A stretch of DNA of 64,000 bases from Kordiimonas sp. (GTDB taxonomy: Bacteria > Pseudomonadota > Alphaproteobacteria > Sphingomonadales > Emcibacteraceae): the NCBI GenBank assembly GCA_002700365.1, contig PADB01000011.1, positions 156,029-220,028 on the forward strand, read 5' to 3'. Below the pieces are notes generated by a model that ran no database searches, was not told the DNA's origin, and saw nothing but the letters and a program-made list of their open reading frames with translations. Of this stretch, positions 30,176 to 39,154 are shown in pieces. How positions within the stretch are numbered: the stretch's first letter is position 1; every line of letters starts with the position of its first letter. The position numbers and the translations under genes were made by a program.

Positions 30176-30844
30176 TCAACGTTTGGCCCAACGGCGCATT
30201 AAGTTCGCGTGCGATTTAGAAACCAGATCAAATCGCGGGCTTTTACCTTCATCGGCAAAAATAGACCGCCGGGCCTGATCCAGGTCAAATAAGATTTCCC
30301 GCGCAGCATCGTCCCGTATCAGGCTTTCCACCCACGTCAATGCTACCAACCGCTGCCCGGATGTAACGTCTTCCACCCGGTGCAGTGTCGTAGACGGGTA
30401 GACCACGGCACTCCCCGCTTCTAACTTAATGCCTTCTTCGCCACTGGCATTTTCAATAACTAATTCACCGCCCTGATATTCATCCGGGCCAGACAAAAAA
30501 ACCGTGACAGACAGGTCCGAACGTAACAATCCCTCTGCGCGCATGACCGCATCATCCACATGGCGGCCATAACCCTCTCCTGCCCCCGTTCGGCTGAACA
30601 CCACGGGCATCATATCAGCAGGATAGGCCACAGAATTGAACAAAGCATTATCTGCCAGAGCCTGACGGATGTGCCGTTGCATTTGTCTGACCGCCACAGA
30701 AGGCGATGCCTGATAATTATTTTTTACCTCGCGAGCATGCCAACCAGCTGTTTTTCCACCTTCTTCGAAAGAAACACTGGTCAAACCTTCACGAAGCGTT
30801 GACAATTGCGCTGAATTCAGCAAATTATTAATGCAAATGAACAT
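30176..30844 (-). CDS. Fe(II)/2-oxoglutarate PKHD-type hydroxylase
   Basis: PiuC/YbiX-type dioxygenase. Iron ligands are H95 and D97 (GRHVDDA) and H155 (TLHRVE); the 2-oxoglutarate Arg is R165 (GQRLVAL). With the start at 30844 these positions fall within a residue or three of the E. coli protein (from memory), so this is preferred to the 30901 frame, which would add a spurious hydrophobic N-terminus. Family members sit beside TonB siderophore receptors and are iron-regulated. Here a Fur-box-like sequence overlaps the start codon. No receptor is adjacent. Confidence 0.84.
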   Translation of the reverse strand: MFICINNLLNSAQLSTLREGLTSVSFEEGGKTAGWHAREVKNNYQASPSVAVRQMQRHIRQALADNALFNSVAYPADMMPVVFSRTGAGEGYGRHVDDAVMRAEGLLRSDLSVTVFLSGPDEYQGGELVIENASGEEGIKLEAGSAVVYPSTTLHRVEDVTSGQRLVALTWVESLIRDDAAREILFDLDQARRSIFADEGKSPRFDLVSKSHANLMRRWAKR

Positions 30845-30851
30845 CATTATC
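30833..30851. promoter_or_regulatory. Fur-box-like sequence
   Basis: GCAAATGAACATCATTATC matches the classical 19-base Fur box (GATAATGATAATCATTATC) at 15 positions by hand. It overlaps the start of the PKHD hydroxylase gene and ends 41 bases before the divergent GGE-repeat gene, so it could serve either. Confidence 0.5.
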
Positions 30852-30892
30852 AAAAAAGATAGCCAAGTAATTAAAAGAAAGAGTATCACCCT

Positions 30893-31816
30893 ATGACCCA
30901 ATGGCGCCGCAAAAACCTATGGAGCAGCCTGAGTGCTGTTGCCATGATGACACCGGCTACTGCACTGGCCACATCAACAGATCACTCCAATACTGTCGTG
31001 AGCTCAGCACAGCGGCCCCACGCTATTGTAGAAGGAAACTTGCTCGCCACAAGCCCCTATGAACTATCGCGGCATATTCTGCCTGTCGGTGCCGACAACA
31101 TTCCCTTAGGAGGTGAAGGCGGCGAGGGCGGCGAAGGCGGAGAAGGGGGGCAAGGAGGCGAATTCGGCGTCAGTCCCGCCGTTGCCGCAAAAGATCCCGT
31201 TGCTTACCGCATCGCCATTGATGTGATGAAAGCACATTTCCTTGCTGGCATCGCCGCCTATGACGCAGGGGACCATGACGCAGCAGGCGAAATGTTTGTT
31301 CATCCCATTGGGGAAATCTATGTGGACCTTGAAGATATCTATCTCGCCCGTGGTCTTTCCGCCTTTGATGACAAAATGGCCCATGCATCTGAATTGGCCT
31401 ATAATCATGCCCCGGCTGACCAGGTCAGGGTAGCTGTGATAGCTGTGCTTGATGCTTTAGCAGCAGTTGAGGCCGTCTCCCCACAGGATCATCGCGGGGA
31501 CGCCGCCATACAGGGCGCCGTGATCGCCGACCTCATTGACCGTGCCGCGTTACAATATCAGATCGCCTATGACGGAGAAGCCGGTGAAGCTTATCTGGAC
31601 GGTTACGGATTTTATAAAGCCGCAGCCGCGCGTGCACAGACAGCTATGAAACATATTACCGCAGCGGATGCTGAAACTGCGGAAAAGTTTCAGACAGCTC
31701 TGGCCGCTCTGGCCAAAGCCTATCCCGGTGCGGCTAAACCGCCAACCCCGACCGCCAATGCCGCTGAAGTCCTGTCTGCCAGTTCATCCGTGGCCTTTGC
31801 ACTGGGTAATCTATAA
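30893..31816 (+). CDS. Exported protein with GGE repeats, unknown function
   Basis: 307 residues, not a family I recognise by name. It has a signal peptide (WSSLSAVAMMTPATALA), then a Gly-Gly-Glu run of six triplets at residues 73-90 encoded by six degenerate 9-base units (31109-31162). The remainder (95-307) is predicted alpha-helical, Ala-rich, with a His/Asp/Glu cluster (MFVHPIGEIYVDLEDIYL, near 143). That plan recalls imelysin-like periplasmic iron-binding proteins, and the adjacent PKHD gene and Fur-like site also point to metal uptake; this is inference only. Confidence 0.7.
   Translation: MTQWRRKNLWSSLSAVAMMTPATALATSTDHSNTVVSSAQRPHAIVEGNLLATSPYELSRHILPVGADNIPLGGEGGEGGEGGEGGQGGEFGVSPAVAAKDPVAYRIAIDVMKAHFLAGIAAYDAGDHDAAGEMFVHPIGEIYVDLEDIYLARGLSAFDDKMAHASELAYNHAPADQVRVAVIAVLDALAAVEAVSPQDHRGDAAIQGAVIADLIDRAALQYQIAYDGEAGEAYLDGYGFYKAAAARAQTAMKHITAADAETAEKFQTALAALAKAYPGAAKPPTPTANAAEVLSASSSVAFALGNL
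31109..31162 (+). repeat. Six 9-base GGE codon repeats
   Basis: GG-GG-GA-type units encoding Gly-Gly-Glu (fifth unit Gly-Gly-Gln) in tandem inside the GGE-repeat gene. The units differ at wobble positions, so selection has kept the amino acids rather than the bases. Confidence 0.85.
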
Positions 31817-31842
31817 ATATTCGAAAGATAAATTTTATTATA

Positions 31843-31875
31843 AAAGGGGGAGGGGCACTGGCCCGTCCCCCCTTA
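31843..31875 (+). terminator. Terminator after the GGE-repeat gene
   Basis: Stem AAGGGGGAGGGGC / GCCCGTCCCCCCTT with one mismatch, 27 bases downstream of the stop at 31816. Confidence 0.7.
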
Positions 31876-31904
31876 CATTACATGCGGATGTTTACCACGA
31901 AGCA

Positions 31905-32651
31905 TTATGACCATTCGGGATAAGGGAATGATTGAAAAGCTTTACGCAAAGCATCAGACCAATGCGCCGATAGACGATTAACATATTCATCGTTCTCTTC
32001 AATGCGGGTCTTTAATTTCAGGGCGTATCCATCCCGTTCATACACCACCAGGTCCAAAGGAAAGCCTACGGACAAATTTGATCGTAACGTAGAATCCATC
32101 GAAATAAGGGCCAGCTTCACACCGTCCATCAATCCTGTTCTTTCATAGGCCAGGGCCCGATCCAATATCGGCTTCCCGTATTTATGTTCACCTATCTGTA
32201 AAAACGGTGTTTCTGGGGTCGCACTGATAAAATTACCCGCAGCATAAATCTGAAAAAGGCGCATACGGCGCCCTTTAATCTGCCCCCCTAACAAGAAAGA
32301 GGCCGAAAAGGGGGTATCTTGCGCCTTCATCACTTCTGCGTCGTTCTTATAGACTTGCCGTACCGCCTGCCCGACAAGACGCGCGGCTTCGAATAAAGAA
32401 GGCACAGTAGACATCGTGACGGGCTGTCCTTCCGGATCGCTTTCGGGAATCAACCCTTCTTCAATGATGTTGACCGTTGCCTGTGTCGTCGCCAGATTAC
32501 CCGCAGTCATTAACGTAATGACTCTTTCGCCAGGGACCTCCCATGTGAAAGTTTTCGAATAAGTGGAAATATTATCCATGCCCGCATTGGTCCGGGTATC
32601 GGCTAACATCACCAATCCCTCATCCAAATATAAACCAACGCAATATGTCAC
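31905..32651 (-). CDS. Anbu proteasome-like peptidase
   Basis: Ntn-hydrolase fold peptidase of the Anbu group (COG3484), 248 aa. After Met removal the N-terminal residue is Thr2 (MTYCVGLYLDEGLVMLADTR), the presumed nucleophile. LITLMTAGNLATTQATVN is the proteasome beta-type core. Anbu forms open ring-like assemblies whose substrates are not known. It ends the cluster ATP-grasp / alpha-E / transglutaminase / Anbu, a conserved quartet thought to make and process a peptide. Confidence 0.87.
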   Translation of the reverse strand: MTYCVGLYLDEGLVMLADTRTNAGMDNISTYSKTFTWEVPGERVITLMTAGNLATTQATVNIIEEGLIPESDPEGQPVTMSTVPSLFEAARLVGQAVRQVYKNDAEVMKAQDTPFSASFLLGGQIKGRRMRLFQIYAAGNFISATPETPFLQIGEHKYGKPILDRALAYERTGLMDGVKLALISMDSTLRSNLSVGFPLDLVVYERDGYALKLKTRIEENDEYVNRLSAHWSDALRKAFQSFPYPEWS

Positions 32652-32714
32652 TATATCAACTCCTGCCTGCGCGATATTATCAGACCCGTACGGCCCTCAT
32701 GGCTGGCTTTATCT

Positions 32715-33536
32715 TTATTGGGCCGCCGATTGTGACTGGGAAACCCTGACCTTTACACTCAGTTCCTCACTCTCACCGCCGCGGCGTATCCCCCTAATAG
32801 GAGCTGCTTCGCGATAATCCAGTCCCACACCTATTCTCACATATTGGTCCGTAGTACAAACTCTATTTGCAACATCAAAACCAATCCACCCCAGCTCCGG
32901 AATCATCACCTCCGCCCATGCATGGGAGGCTTGGGTCACTTCACCTGTCTCCGTATGCAGCAAATAGCCAGACACATAACGCGCCGGAATACCAATGGAA
33001 CGAGCACAGGCAATAAAAACATGGGCGTGATCCTGACAAACACCAACCCCTTGGGACATCACTTCGATCGCAGTGGTCTGCGCATGGGACTCACCCGTCT
33101 GATATTCAATGGCATTACGGATCGCAAGCATCATTTTATGCATGCAATCCACATCCGTATCCGCCGTCGCCTGCACGGTTTTTGCCAAGGCACGAATAGC
33201 CCCATCAGGACGCGTTTGTTCCGTTTCACGCAAATAGAACATAGCGGGGAAGGGTTCGACCGCACCACTTACGACACCGTGGGTATTAACCGTATCCACG
33301 ACACCTTGCACGCGTATACAATTTTCCTCATAGGGCCTGTCGATAACCAATGTTTGTGTCACATTGCCAAAGCTATCCTGGAATGAACTAAACTGCGCCG
33401 GAACTGTTGATGTAACCCGCCAATAACGAACACTTTGCCCGTCAAAGGGTTGTGGCGTTAGTCGCAAGCTCTGAATAGAATAACTCACCGGGCTGTCATA
33501 ACGATAAATCGTTTCGTGGTCGATCGTAATCAACAT
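32715..33536 (-). CDS. Transglutaminase family protein (Anbu cluster)
   Basis: 273 residues. N-terminal beta domain (YDSPVSYSIQSLRLTPQPFD) then a transglutaminase/papain-like core with catalytic Cys in GVGVCQDHAHVF near residue 170, His in ASHAWAEVMIPELG near 207 and Asp in GFDVANRVC near 222. No signal peptide, so cytosolic. Starts 10 bases before the alpha-E gene end, in the usual Anbu cluster order. Confidence 0.87.
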   Translation of the reverse strand: MLITIDHETIYRYDSPVSYSIQSLRLTPQPFDGQSVRYWRVTSTVPAQFSSFQDSFGNVTQTLVIDRPYEENCIRVQGVVDTVNTHGVVSGAVEPFPAMFYLRETEQTRPDGAIRALAKTVQATADTDVDCMHKMMLAIRNAIEYQTGESHAQTTAIEVMSQGVGVCQDHAHVFIACARSIGIPARYVSGYLLHTETGEVTQASHAWAEVMIPELGWIGFDVANRVCTTDQYVRIGVGLDYREAAPIRGIRRGGESEELSVKVRVSQSQSAAQ

Positions 33537-33545
33537 ACGATACCT

Positions 33546-34493
33546 CTATAAATAAAAATGGTACTCTTCCGCAATGGCATCCGCCAACAGATTATTTTGT
33601 TCTAAAAACCGTGTTAAATATTCATGCAGCCCCACCGCAAAGACATCTTCGACCTTACTATAGCTAAGCTGTGAATGCAGGCGACCTGACAAACGTAAAC
33701 TTTCCCCGCCGATTTGTTGCCGGCGGCTGGTTGTTTCCAGGGATTTGACCACCTGCGACAGGGTATAGACCAGCGACCGCGGCATTTCGTTACGCAGAAT
33801 TAATAATTCCGCCACCATCCACGGACGAATAGCATCTCTATACAACCAATGATATGAGCCTAAGGCAGACACGGACCGCAATATTGTGGACCACTGGTAG
33901 TAATCCACAGAACCGCCGACTTGTTCCCCTGCAGGTAACAAAATGTGGTATTTCACATCCAAAATCCGCGCCGTGTTATCGGCCCGCTCTACATAGGTTC
34001 CCAGATTAATAAAGGAATAGGCCTCATCGCGCAGCATATTACCATGCATGGCCCCGCGGAATATCATCGTCCGCGTCTTCACCCAATCAAGGAAATCCAG
34101 TAAATTTCGTTCTTTCAGGCTATGTTGCCACTTACTGTTAAATTCCAGCCAGCTGTCATTCAGACTTTCCCAGATTTCTGTTGTCAGGGCAGGTCGAACA
34201 GCGCGAGCATTGGTCCGTGCAATTTCCAGACATCCCCGGATCGAGGAAGGGTTTGCCTCATCCATACCAAGATAACTGACCACCGTCTCCAGATTAGCGT
34301 CATCATATTGTTCGCGGAACCCTTCATCACAAGCCGCCGCCACAATCAACGAATCCCATTCATTACCGTCTTTATGGGCGCGGCTGGGCATCTGATCCAT
34401 GCGATAACCAACTTCCAGAACGCGCGCTAAATTCTCCGCACGCTCCATATAACGGCCCATCCAATAAAGACACGCTGCCGTCCGACTAAGCAT
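33546..34493 (-). CDS. Alpha-E domain protein
   Basis: 315-residue, largely helical protein of the alpha-E (DUF403) family, starting LSRTAACLYWMGRYMERAENLARVLEVGYRM. These proteins accompany circularly permuted ATP-grasp enzymes and are thought to help in peptide ligation. The gene overlaps the ATP-grasp gene by eight bases, so translation is probably coupled. Confidence 0.88.
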   Translation of the reverse strand: MLSRTAACLYWMGRYMERAENLARVLEVGYRMDQMPSRAHKDGNEWDSLIVAAACDEGFREQYDDANLETVVSYLGMDEANPSSIRGCLEIARTNARAVRPALTTEIWESLNDSWLEFNSKWQHSLKERNLLDFLDWVKTRTMIFRGAMHGNMLRDEAYSFINLGTYVERADNTARILDVKYHILLPAGEQVGGSVDYYQWSTILRSVSALGSYHWLYRDAIRPWMVAELLILRNEMPRSLVYTLSQVVKSLETTSRRQQIGGESLRLSGRLHSQLSYSKVEDVFAVGLHEYLTRFLEQNNLLADAIAEEYHFYL

Positions 34494-36012
34494 CCGCGCC
34501 TCCTGTCCCGTCCGGCGCCATAACTTTAGAGGTATTGTCCTCCTCGTCCACGGGCGGTCCGTCCGGAAGATCCTGATCTTCCAATACCCAGGTGTCTTTG
34601 GTGCCTCCCCCTTGCGACGAATTCACGACCAATGAACCTTCACGCATCGCCACACGGGTCAATCCACCCGGCGTCAAGCGGACACCATCCGCGCCCACCA
34701 GAATAAAAGGGCGCAAATCCACATGACGCGGCGCATAACCTTCTGCCACAAATGTGGGGCAGGTTGATAATGCCAGCGTAGGCTGGGCAATAAATTCGTC
34801 TGGATTCGCGCGAATGCGATCCGCATAGGCCTCTTGCTCATCACGTGTGGACTTTGGACCCACTAACATACCGTAGCCGCCGGACCCATCCACTTCCTTC
34901 ACCACTAACTCCGATAGATGATCCATAACGTAGGCGTAATCGTCCTCTTCAGCACACCAGTATGTCGGGACGTTTTTCAACAATGGCTCTTCACCCAAAT
35001 AAAAACGGATCATCTCCGGCACATACATATAAATGGCTTTGTCATCCGCAATCCCGCTGCCGACCGCATTGGCGAGATTGACTCCACCGGAACGATAAAC
35101 ATTCATTAATCCCGGCACCCCCAGTGCACTATCCGGGTTGAAAACCAATGGATCAAGGAAAGCATCGTCTATACGGCGATAAATCACATCCACACGCTGC
35201 GGCCCTGTCGTTGTCCGCATATAGACCAAATTATCTTTCACAAACAGGTCTTGCCCTTCAACAAGTTCCACGCCCATCTTATCCGCAAGAAAACTATGTT
35301 CGTAATAGGCTGAATTATAAAGTCCCGGCGATAACACAACCACTGTGGGCTCTCCCTCACATGCCGAAGGGGGCACCGATTTAAGGCTGGCCAACAAATC
35401 TTCGGGGTAATGATCCACCGGTGCGATACGATGCTGACCAAATAATTCCGGGAAAAGCCGCATCATGACTTCACGATTTTGCAGCATATAAGACACCCCC
35501 GATGGCGTACGGGTATTGTCCTCCAGCACGTAAAATTCTTCAGGTCCTGTCCTGACCAGGTCAATACCCGCAATGTGGGTATATATCCCCCCCGGCACAT
35601 CCACACCATGCATTTCTGGCAAATAGGCATTGTTCAACAATACCAGCTTTTCCGGTACTTTCCCGGCCCTGATGATATCCTGATCGTGGTACACGTCATG
35701 CAGAAACATATTTAAGGCTTTGACACGCTGCTCCAAACCCCGCGACATGAAATCCCATTCCGATGCAAGAATAACGCGAGGAATAATATCAAAGGGGATC
35801 AGCCGTTCGGGATCGCCCCCCTCCCCATAGACAGCAAAGGTAATACCAATACGCCGAAAAAGAGCTTCCGCCTCAATTTTTCTCATTTTCAACATATCGC
35901 GGGAGGCTTCCGTCATCCACCGCGCCAGGGCCTCCATCCCCTCACGGGGAGAGCCATCGGTCCTCACCAATTCATCGAAAAAGGCCCGCTCCAAGGCATC
36001 TTCTTGTGGCAT
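34486..36012 (-). CDS. Circularly permuted type 2 ATP-grasp protein
   Basis: 508 aa from ATG 36012 (preceded by GAGGGA); the frame opens at 36054 but the extra residues are not family-like. The ATP-grasp core is rearranged: LNNAYLPEMHGVDVPGGIYTHIAGIDLVR near residue 125, YVLEDNTRTPSGVSYM, a Lys-rich VKEVDGSGGYGMLVGPKS near 365, and a final VVNSSQGGGTKDTWVL. Proposed to form a peptide bond or amide in the Anbu cluster; substrate unknown. First gene of the quartet. Confidence 0.86.
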   Translation of the reverse strand: MPQEDALERAFFDELVRTDGSPREGMEALARWMTEASRDMLKMRKIEAEALFRRIGITFAVYGEGGDPERLIPFDIIPRVILASEWDFMSRGLEQRVKALNMFLHDVYHDQDIIRAGKVPEKLVLLNNAYLPEMHGVDVPGGIYTHIAGIDLVRTGPEEFYVLEDNTRTPSGVSYMLQNREVMMRLFPELFGQHRIAPVDHYPEDLLASLKSVPPSACEGEPTVVVLSPGLYNSAYYEHSFLADKMGVELVEGQDLFVKDNLVYMRTTTGPQRVDVIYRRIDDAFLDPLVFNPDSALGVPGLMNVYRSGGVNLANAVGSGIADDKAIYMYVPEMIRFYLGEEPLLKNVPTYWCAEEDDYAYVMDHLSELVVKEVDGSGGYGMLVGPKSTRDEQEAYADRIRANPDEFIAQPTLALSTCPTFVAEGYAPRHVDLRPFILVGADGVRLTPGGLTRVAMREGSLVVNSSQGGGTKDTWVLEDQDLPDGPPVDEEDNTSKVMAPDGTGGADA

Positions 36013-36174
36013 TGTCTTACTTTCCCTCTCTCTCACTACCCGAGAAATCAGCAAGTTCTATGCCATTAAGAGTGGCCCGCAAAAAAAGATGAATCAAGTC
36101 ATTAGACGACAAAAAACGACCGATATTCACGAAACACTCCCTAAAAAACATTAATCGCCACCATAAAACACCAT

Positions 36175-36207
36175 AAAAAAAGGCGGCAGACTTCTCAGTC
36201 TGCCGCC
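36175..36207 (-). terminator. Terminator after the reductive dehalogenase gene
   Basis: 11-base perfect stem GGCGGCAGACT / AGTCTGCCGCC with a four-base loop; on the minus strand followed by TTTTTTT. Confidence 0.83.
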
Positions 36208-36237
36208 CTTTCCATCATTTGCCTAAATAATAGGCTA

Positions 36238-38493
36238 TTATCGCCCGCGCATTTGCGCCTTATATTCCTCTGCGGATTTGGCAATTTTATAGGCTTCTAT
36301 CCCGGCTTTACGGTCCAACGGTACAGGGACATCCGACACAGGCGGCGAGGCCAACTCTTTTGGATAACATGCCATAACCTGTTTATCTGCCTCTGTCTGC
36401 GTTGCACGGAAACTTAATTCGCGCTTATTCGTCCGCGGGGCTGGAATAATGCGGCCGTCTTCAGCCTGATCCATATCCAACCACCATTTCTTGATCGGAT
36501 TAATTGTACCGTTACCGACCTTGTCATCCAAACGTGCTAGCCAGCTCCGTGTGAAGGGAAGATGATGCGCCATCCATAAGAACGGGGCCTCTTTCATCAC
36601 CCCTTCCAGATTATACGGACATGTTTTCATACAGCGTCCGCAACCGGCACCACCGCTATTGGTAATCCGGTAGCGCGCACATTTTTCTACATCCGGCTTC
36701 CACATTTCATAACCGTTAAACATAATTTTAGGGCCATGCGGAATAGCCGTTACCGGACATTCCCGGGCGCATTTATTACATTTTTCACAGAAGTCCTGCA
36801 GCCCGAAATCGACCGGCTTGTCCGGCGTGACAGGCATATCAAATGTAATAACACCGGATTTGAACCGCGGGCCGACATAAGGATTCAGCACCAGTTCGCC
36901 AATACGGCTCAATTCACCAAGGCCTGCCTGAAGAATGAGGGGGATATGTAACACATCCTGATCCATCACCCCGTGAGAACGGGCCGAATAGCCCAAATTA
37001 CGGATATGAGACGACACCACACCACAAATCTGGCCCGCCCGCAGGTAAGCCCGCATGGACTGTGCCCCGGACACCCAATCATCACCGCTGGCGCCTTCCA
37101 TGGTTTCATAACCCTGATCCACCAAGACGGCCACGGCATAGCGATGATACGGCTGGATCTCCGAACCGTCAAAATCATGTGAATACCACGCATAATCAGG
37201 GATTTTACACACCCCAACCATATCCGCCCCCATATAATAGCATAATGCCTTCAGGGCCTCCGCGTTCACATCCGGTGTGGCTTCCAATTCTTCACACTTA
37301 TTCGGATTTACAGGGCCCTGCTGCAGCGGCACCATCGCCCCCAATTGCGGGGCCATCGCATGGCTATATACATTTTTCGAAATAAACCTGAAACTTGACA
37401 TTTCTTTATGCGCCTTGGGACCCAAATCACCAAAAGCCGCACGGTTAAACATTTCATGTCGCTTTGGAATACGCGGAACATTTTCCTCGTCAATCAAAGT
37501 CGTCGGCTCATCCACGCGCTTCACTTTTTCCATCGGATAAGGGCCCAGATGGTGCGGCCGGTTATCACGGGCATTGGCCCAGCTCATACCCGGTTTTGTC
37601 CCACCGAAACCAAAATACCACCCGGGGCCGTGAGCCTTCCACTTATCGACCAATCCACGCGGGGCCAATGGCTGGTCAGTTGCCATTTCTAACGTTGTGG
37701 TTACCACCGCCATACCAAAACGGCGGCCTAAATAGGGGTTTTCCACACGGGCAGAACCGTTAACGCCCACCACTTCCCCTAGGCCCGATGCCAGAAGCAT
37801 CTGGTCCATATCCACATCCGTAGCTGTCGCCATATGATGACGGGCAGAATAGCCCAGAAAGCGCAGATATTGGCTCGTGTGTGCCGCGACCTCACCTGCG
37901 CGGATTGTCGCCCGCTGCGCCTGCGTCCCCTTCATCCATTCATAGCCCGGCTCTCCTTCTTTCGGATCACGGGCATACTCCACTAACAACACAATCGCAT
38001 GTGTATGTCCCAATTCACGAAATGGGCGGGCGGCAGCCTTCTTCGCTGCCATAATCATCTCACCCAACTGCAAAGCACCTTCGGACATTTTATTGGCTTT
38101 TGACCGCGAAGATGCTTCCGCTGCTTCCACTTTTTCCAGATCGGGGTTGTTAATTGGTTGATCTAAAATTGCCCGATCCGGAATCAGGCAGGTCGCCGCC
38201 ATAGAAGCATCCATATAATAACAGGACGCCTTAAAATGATTGGCACGTTCTTCCAGACCCTCGGGGATCGGCGCCTGATGAGGCACGACAGGACCATCAC
38301 GCAGACGATCATATAATACGGCATAGCCCCCCATTGAATTTGCCAGACTGTAGGGGTTGCTTTCATCTTTCATGCTTAGAGCATCTTGCGCGACCGATGC
38401 AAAGTCAGGCATTTCGCTTTGCCGGGCTAACCGCTCCAGTGGATAGCTCCCCATATGCACTGGTCTGTTCTTATTTGAAAAAAGCCTCATCAC
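36238..38493 (-). CDS. Cytosolic reductive dehalogenase, cobalamin and 2x[4Fe-4S]
   Basis: 751 residues, no Tat signal, no membrane helix. The C-terminal half (about 415-560) is the cobalamin-binding core, then two [4Fe-4S] sites: C569/C572/C575/C579 and C605/C618/C621/C625. Residues about 88-275 repeat the core fold (KASCYYMDASMAATCLIPD against KALCYYMGADMVGVCKIPD; RFLGYSARHH against RNLGYSARSH; GLGEVV...NPYLGRRF against GLGELS...NPYVGPRF). This matches the duplicated, oxygen-tolerant catabolic RdhA type of marine proteobacteria. No RdhB anchor, fused reductase or partner ferredoxin is visible, so the electron donor must be encoded elsewhere. Halogenated substrate unknown. Confidence 0.86.
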   Translation of the reverse strand: MMRLFSNKNRPVHMGSYPLERLARQSEMPDFASVAQDALSMKDESNPYSLANSMGGYAVLYDRLRDGPVVPHQAPIPEGLEERANHFKASCYYMDASMAATCLIPDRAILDQPINNPDLEKVEAAEASSRSKANKMSEGALQLGEMIMAAKKAAARPFRELGHTHAIVLLVEYARDPKEGEPGYEWMKGTQAQRATIRAGEVAAHTSQYLRFLGYSARHHMATATDVDMDQMLLASGLGEVVGVNGSARVENPYLGRRFGMAVVTTTLEMATDQPLAPRGLVDKWKAHGPGWYFGFGGTKPGMSWANARDNRPHHLGPYPMEKVKRVDEPTTLIDEENVPRIPKRHEMFNRAAFGDLGPKAHKEMSSFRFISKNVYSHAMAPQLGAMVPLQQGPVNPNKCEELEATPDVNAEALKALCYYMGADMVGVCKIPDYAWYSHDFDGSEIQPYHRYAVAVLVDQGYETMEGASGDDWVSGAQSMRAYLRAGQICGVVSSHIRNLGYSARSHGVMDQDVLHIPLILQAGLGELSRIGELVLNPYVGPRFKSGVITFDMPVTPDKPVDFGLQDFCEKCNKCARECPVTAIPHGPKIMFNGYEMWKPDVEKCARYRITNSGGAGCGRCMKTCPYNLEGVMKEAPFLWMAHHLPFTRSWLARLDDKVGNGTINPIKKWWLDMDQAEDGRIIPAPRTNKRELSFRATQTEADKQVMACYPKELASPPVSDVPVPLDRKAGIEAYKIAKSAEEYKAQMRGR

Positions 38494-38648
38494 CCTCTCC
38501 GTCTTTCTCTATCAATTTTATATATACTGAACACGCCGTTCTATACCGCAACTGCGTCAGCCTTATTATTTTTGTTAATGTGTACGCGCTGGTTTGCACA
38601 TCATACTTATCACATGAAAAGTGTCGCTTGTATTTATACATTTATACG

Positions 38649-38662
38649 CTGCACCTGTGCAG
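38649..38662. promoter_or_regulatory. Palindrome upstream of the reductive dehalogenase gene
   Basis: CTGCACCTGTGCAG, 6-base arms with a two-base centre, 156 bases upstream of the start, in the 247-base gap before arfB. Possible operator; no regulator gene is adjacent. Confidence 0.3.
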
Positions 38663-38740
38663 TATCATGCGTTAATCTAGCTAAAAATGTGAAAAGTCGT
38701 GTTCACCTTGTCGGGAAGTATGACACAGATTATCCATGTT

Positions 38741-39154
38741 TTAGAAAATTTTCTTTTGCCGCAATTTTTTATTGGCTCCATGGCGCTTCTTGCTGTCCAG
38801 GCGCCTTTGTTGTGCACCCTTAGTCGGCTTTGTTGGCCGGCGACGGCGGGGCTGCAGCAAAGACTGTTGTAAAAGGCCCTGCAATCTTTCCCGTGCTTCC
38901 TTACGGTTTTCCGCCTGCGTACGAAATTTATGTGCGGTGATAATAATAACGCCCGCTTCTGTCATCAAATGACCCGCGATCCGGCGTAATCTTTCTATGG
39001 CCTTTGCTGAAAAGTACCCTGACTGCACCACATCAAAACGCAGCTGGACCGCTGTTTCGACTTTATTGACATTTTGCCCCCCCGGCCCCGGAGACCGGAT
39101 GAACTGTTCATGTAGTTCTTCTTCAGGAACAGAAATATGAGAATTGATCCGCAT
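38741..39154 (-). CDS. arfB: Alternative ribosome-rescue peptidyl-tRNA hydrolase
   Basis: Releases ribosomes stalled on mRNAs without stop codons. 137 residues with the GGQ motif in RSPGPGGQNVNKVETAV and a Lys/Arg-rich C-terminal tail (RRRRPTKPTKGAQQRRLDSKK) that lies in the mRNA channel. The frame opens at 39232, but the ATG at 39154 overlaps the modC stop as TAATG and begins at the conserved [14 protein letters not shown]. Its gene follows the molybdate transporter operon by translational coupling. Confidence 0.92.
   Translation of the reverse strand: MRINSHISVPEEELHEQFIRSPGPGGQNVNKVETAVQLRFDVVQSGYFSAKAIERLRRIAGHLMTEAGVIIITAHKFRTQAENRKEARERLQGLLQQSLLQPRRRRPTKPTKGAQQRRLDSKKRHGANKKLRQKKIF

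Noticed and set aside
38494..38740. Cobalamin riboswitch upstream of the reductive dehalogenase
   Set aside because: The B12-box sequence was not seen.
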